In this document: piece after piece, positions 16,766 through 18,020 of the stretch
How the letters are laid out: each line of letters opens with the position of its first letter
How positions within the stretch are numbered: the stretch's first letter is position 1
NCBI GenBank assembly: GCA_019693395.1
Contig: JAAMXP010000741.1
Coordinates: 1-18,020, forward strand
Source of the DNA: Ettlia oleoabundans
Lineage: Eukaryota > Chlorophyta > Chlorophyceae > Chlamydomonadales
Length of the DNA stretch: 18,020 nt
Direction of reading: 5' to 3'
Position numbers and translations under genes: made by a program
Notes under the pieces: model-generated
What the model was told of the DNA's origin: nothing
Seen by the model: the letters and a program-made list of their open reading frames with translations, nothing else
The model's database searches: none

Positions 16766-18020
16766 TCATAGCGCCATTGTTCGCATGACTGGCACTCCCA
16801 TGCTCTGAGACATCTCTGGGTTGGCTTCTAGGGCCGTCTGTGCACGCACAGCCTTGGCATCTCCTGGGAATGGCGGCAGCGTGAACTGCACGTTGGCAGC
16901 GTTGAGCGCCGCCGCCACAACCATGTACAAAGCGGTCCTGCACGAGCAGCAACCGAACAGCAAAGCAGGGATCGCCTACGTCGGTACGTAACTCATCATC
17001 CACTTCTACTGGAATACTCATGCTACGGGGCACGATGCCTATAACGCCCTGCTGGGCAGCACAGCGTGCACTCCATGCCGCACCCGCGGGCCCACTGCCC
17101 AATGCCCAACTTCACACGCCTGTCGGGTTCGCACCTGGCTCTGCCGCAACGCCCCACGTCCACGCCATTGTGTGAAAACTCGTACCAGATGCCGATTGCA
17201 AGCTTCATGGGGTCGCCCAGTGCCCGCACATGTACTGCACATGCAAACTAAATGCAGCATTTTCCTCTCATTTGGATATGCTATGAATACAAGGGGCTGG
17301 ACGATTTGGGGCAACTTGTGAAGCTACATGGCCTTGATATGATATCATAACCATGATAAACAGCCAACGGAAGGCATGTGGCAGCAGAAACCATTACTAT
17401 TCAAACAATTCCCCTTCACATACATGGGATCTCATTCAGTCCCTAAGACGACCCACCAATCCAGCACTATGCTCACAGGCATCAGCCATCCCCAAACCCC
17501 AAGCCAACCCTGCACTGCCCCCCGTGAACTCGCAGGGGTTCCCTGTTGCGTTCCCCGCCCCCAACACGGTCCAGCAACCCAGATCAGTGCAGTACAGTAC
17601 AGTACAGTCCGGACATTACAGCGCAGAGGACAGTGTACCACCCACAGTGCAGTACGCACCGCACAGCACAGCACGCACAGCACAGCTACCTGAGCTTGCC
17701 CCGGTGAACTCTCCCGGGTTGCCCTTCACGTGGGTCTCCACCGTGCCACGCAGCATCTCCAAAGCTTCCAGCGGGGTGCTCATGTCCAGGGAGAGCTGAA
17801 AGGAAGGTGGTCGGGTAGGTACCGGAAGGAAGGACAGGTTCAGGTACCATTAGACACCACGGGGTGGATACGTCTCGCAGGGAAAGCGGTGGCAGCATTG
17901 GACACGTCCAACCAAAGCACCTGCCCACCTTTAACCCGCTGCTCCCTCCTTCCCCACCTTACAAATATCTCATGTCCGCTGCTCCCTCCCTCCCCACCCT
18001 CAAATATCTCAGGCCCGCTG
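16766..18020 (-). CDS. MscS-type mechanosensitive ion channel, C-terminal part (5' part outside the window)
   Basis: The last three exons are 17795-17690, 17234-17135 and 16937-16766 (stop TGA 16768-16766), with phases 0, 1, 2 in agreement, giving 125 residues; 17796-18020 reads as intron. The first exon begins LSLDMSTPLEALEMLRGTVE, the second has LGDPMKLAIGIWYEFSHNGV and ends GRCGRAR, the third begins TALYMVVAAALNAANVQFT then LPPFPGD. These match the cytoplasmic beta/alpha-beta region of plant MSL and algal MscS-like channels, in which an R-x-R segment precedes a helix and a short QFTLPP strand. MscS proteins open under membrane tension to release ions and osmolytes. The pore helix is upstream, outside the window, so subfamily (plasma membrane or organelle) cannot be set. 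The tail after the domain is Ala/Met-rich and short. Confidence 0.82.
17585..17609. repeat. CAGTA-type pentanucleotide microsatellite in a gene F intron
   Basis: Five 5-bp units in a row: CAGTG, three CAGTA, CAGTC. It lies in the intron 17689-17235, and related CAGTGCAGTA and GCACAGCACA runs follow to about 17685, close to the donor. Confidence 0.8.
17936..18020. repeat. 40-bp tandem repeat at the window end, in a gene F intron
   Basis: The unit beginning CCGCTGCTCCCTCC and containing CAAATATCTCA starts at 17936, 17976 and 18015, the last running off the window. Two full copies differ at a few positions. On the sense (minus) strand it is purine-rich with GATATTTG. Total length is unknown. 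Confidence 0.85.

Noticed and set aside
16677..17102. Minus-strand open frame of 141 codons in gene F
   Set aside because: It is out of frame with the MscS residues and runs through the 17134-16938 intron into the last exon.

Overview
The window looks like nuclear DNA from a green alga (Chlorophyta). I infer this from several things: short GT-AG introns (about 120-450 bp) with GTGAGT/GTGGGT-type donors and TGCAG acceptors, moderately high GC, strong CTG/CAG bias in coding DNA, TGTAA motifs of the kind used as chlorophyte poly(A) signals, and gene families usual in these algae. The exact lineage cannot be read from the sequence; a Sphaeropleales-like chlorophycean is a guess. There are no bacterial operons, insertion sequences, CRISPR arrays or recognisable RNA genes.

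I rebuilt six genes by joining open exons through splice sites whose phases agree. From left to right they are: (A, minus, 1-2253, 3' end outside the window) an alpha-helical protein resembling FASTK/OPR-type organelle RNA factors; (B, minus, 3440-8778, nine exons) a long coiled-coil protein of about 1,263 residues; (C, plus, 9283-11952, seven exons) a membrane-anchored glycerophosphodiester phosphodiesterase (GDPD) family protein; (D, minus, 12656-14263, five exons) a secreted cysteine- and histidine-rich CxxC-repeat protein of 219 residues; (E, minus, 15173-16576, three exons) a probable plastid SOUL heme-binding protein of 266 residues; (F, minus, 16766 to beyond 17795, 5' part outside) the C-terminal part of an MscS-type mechanosensitive channel.

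B and C are divergent and share a spacer of about 0.5 kb. C and D converge, with room for overlapping transcripts between them. D, E and F are head-to-tail on the minus strand; only 189 bp separate the F stop from the E start, and a possible F poly(A) signal lies inside the E first exon. D has a TATA box and a perfect TGACGTCA site upstream.

The genes do not form an obvious pathway; this is ordinary eukaryotic gene neighbourhood. The most interesting points are the repeat history of gene C (a 31-bp tandem array grown from a splice donor, an exon fragment copied into the next intron, and a duplicated terminal exon tail), the unclassified secreted CxxC protein D, and two stop-free, phase-0 intron-like segments in A and B. 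Function calls for A and B are weak. The C-terminus of C is uncertain. All exon models come from reading alone, without transcript or homology data.
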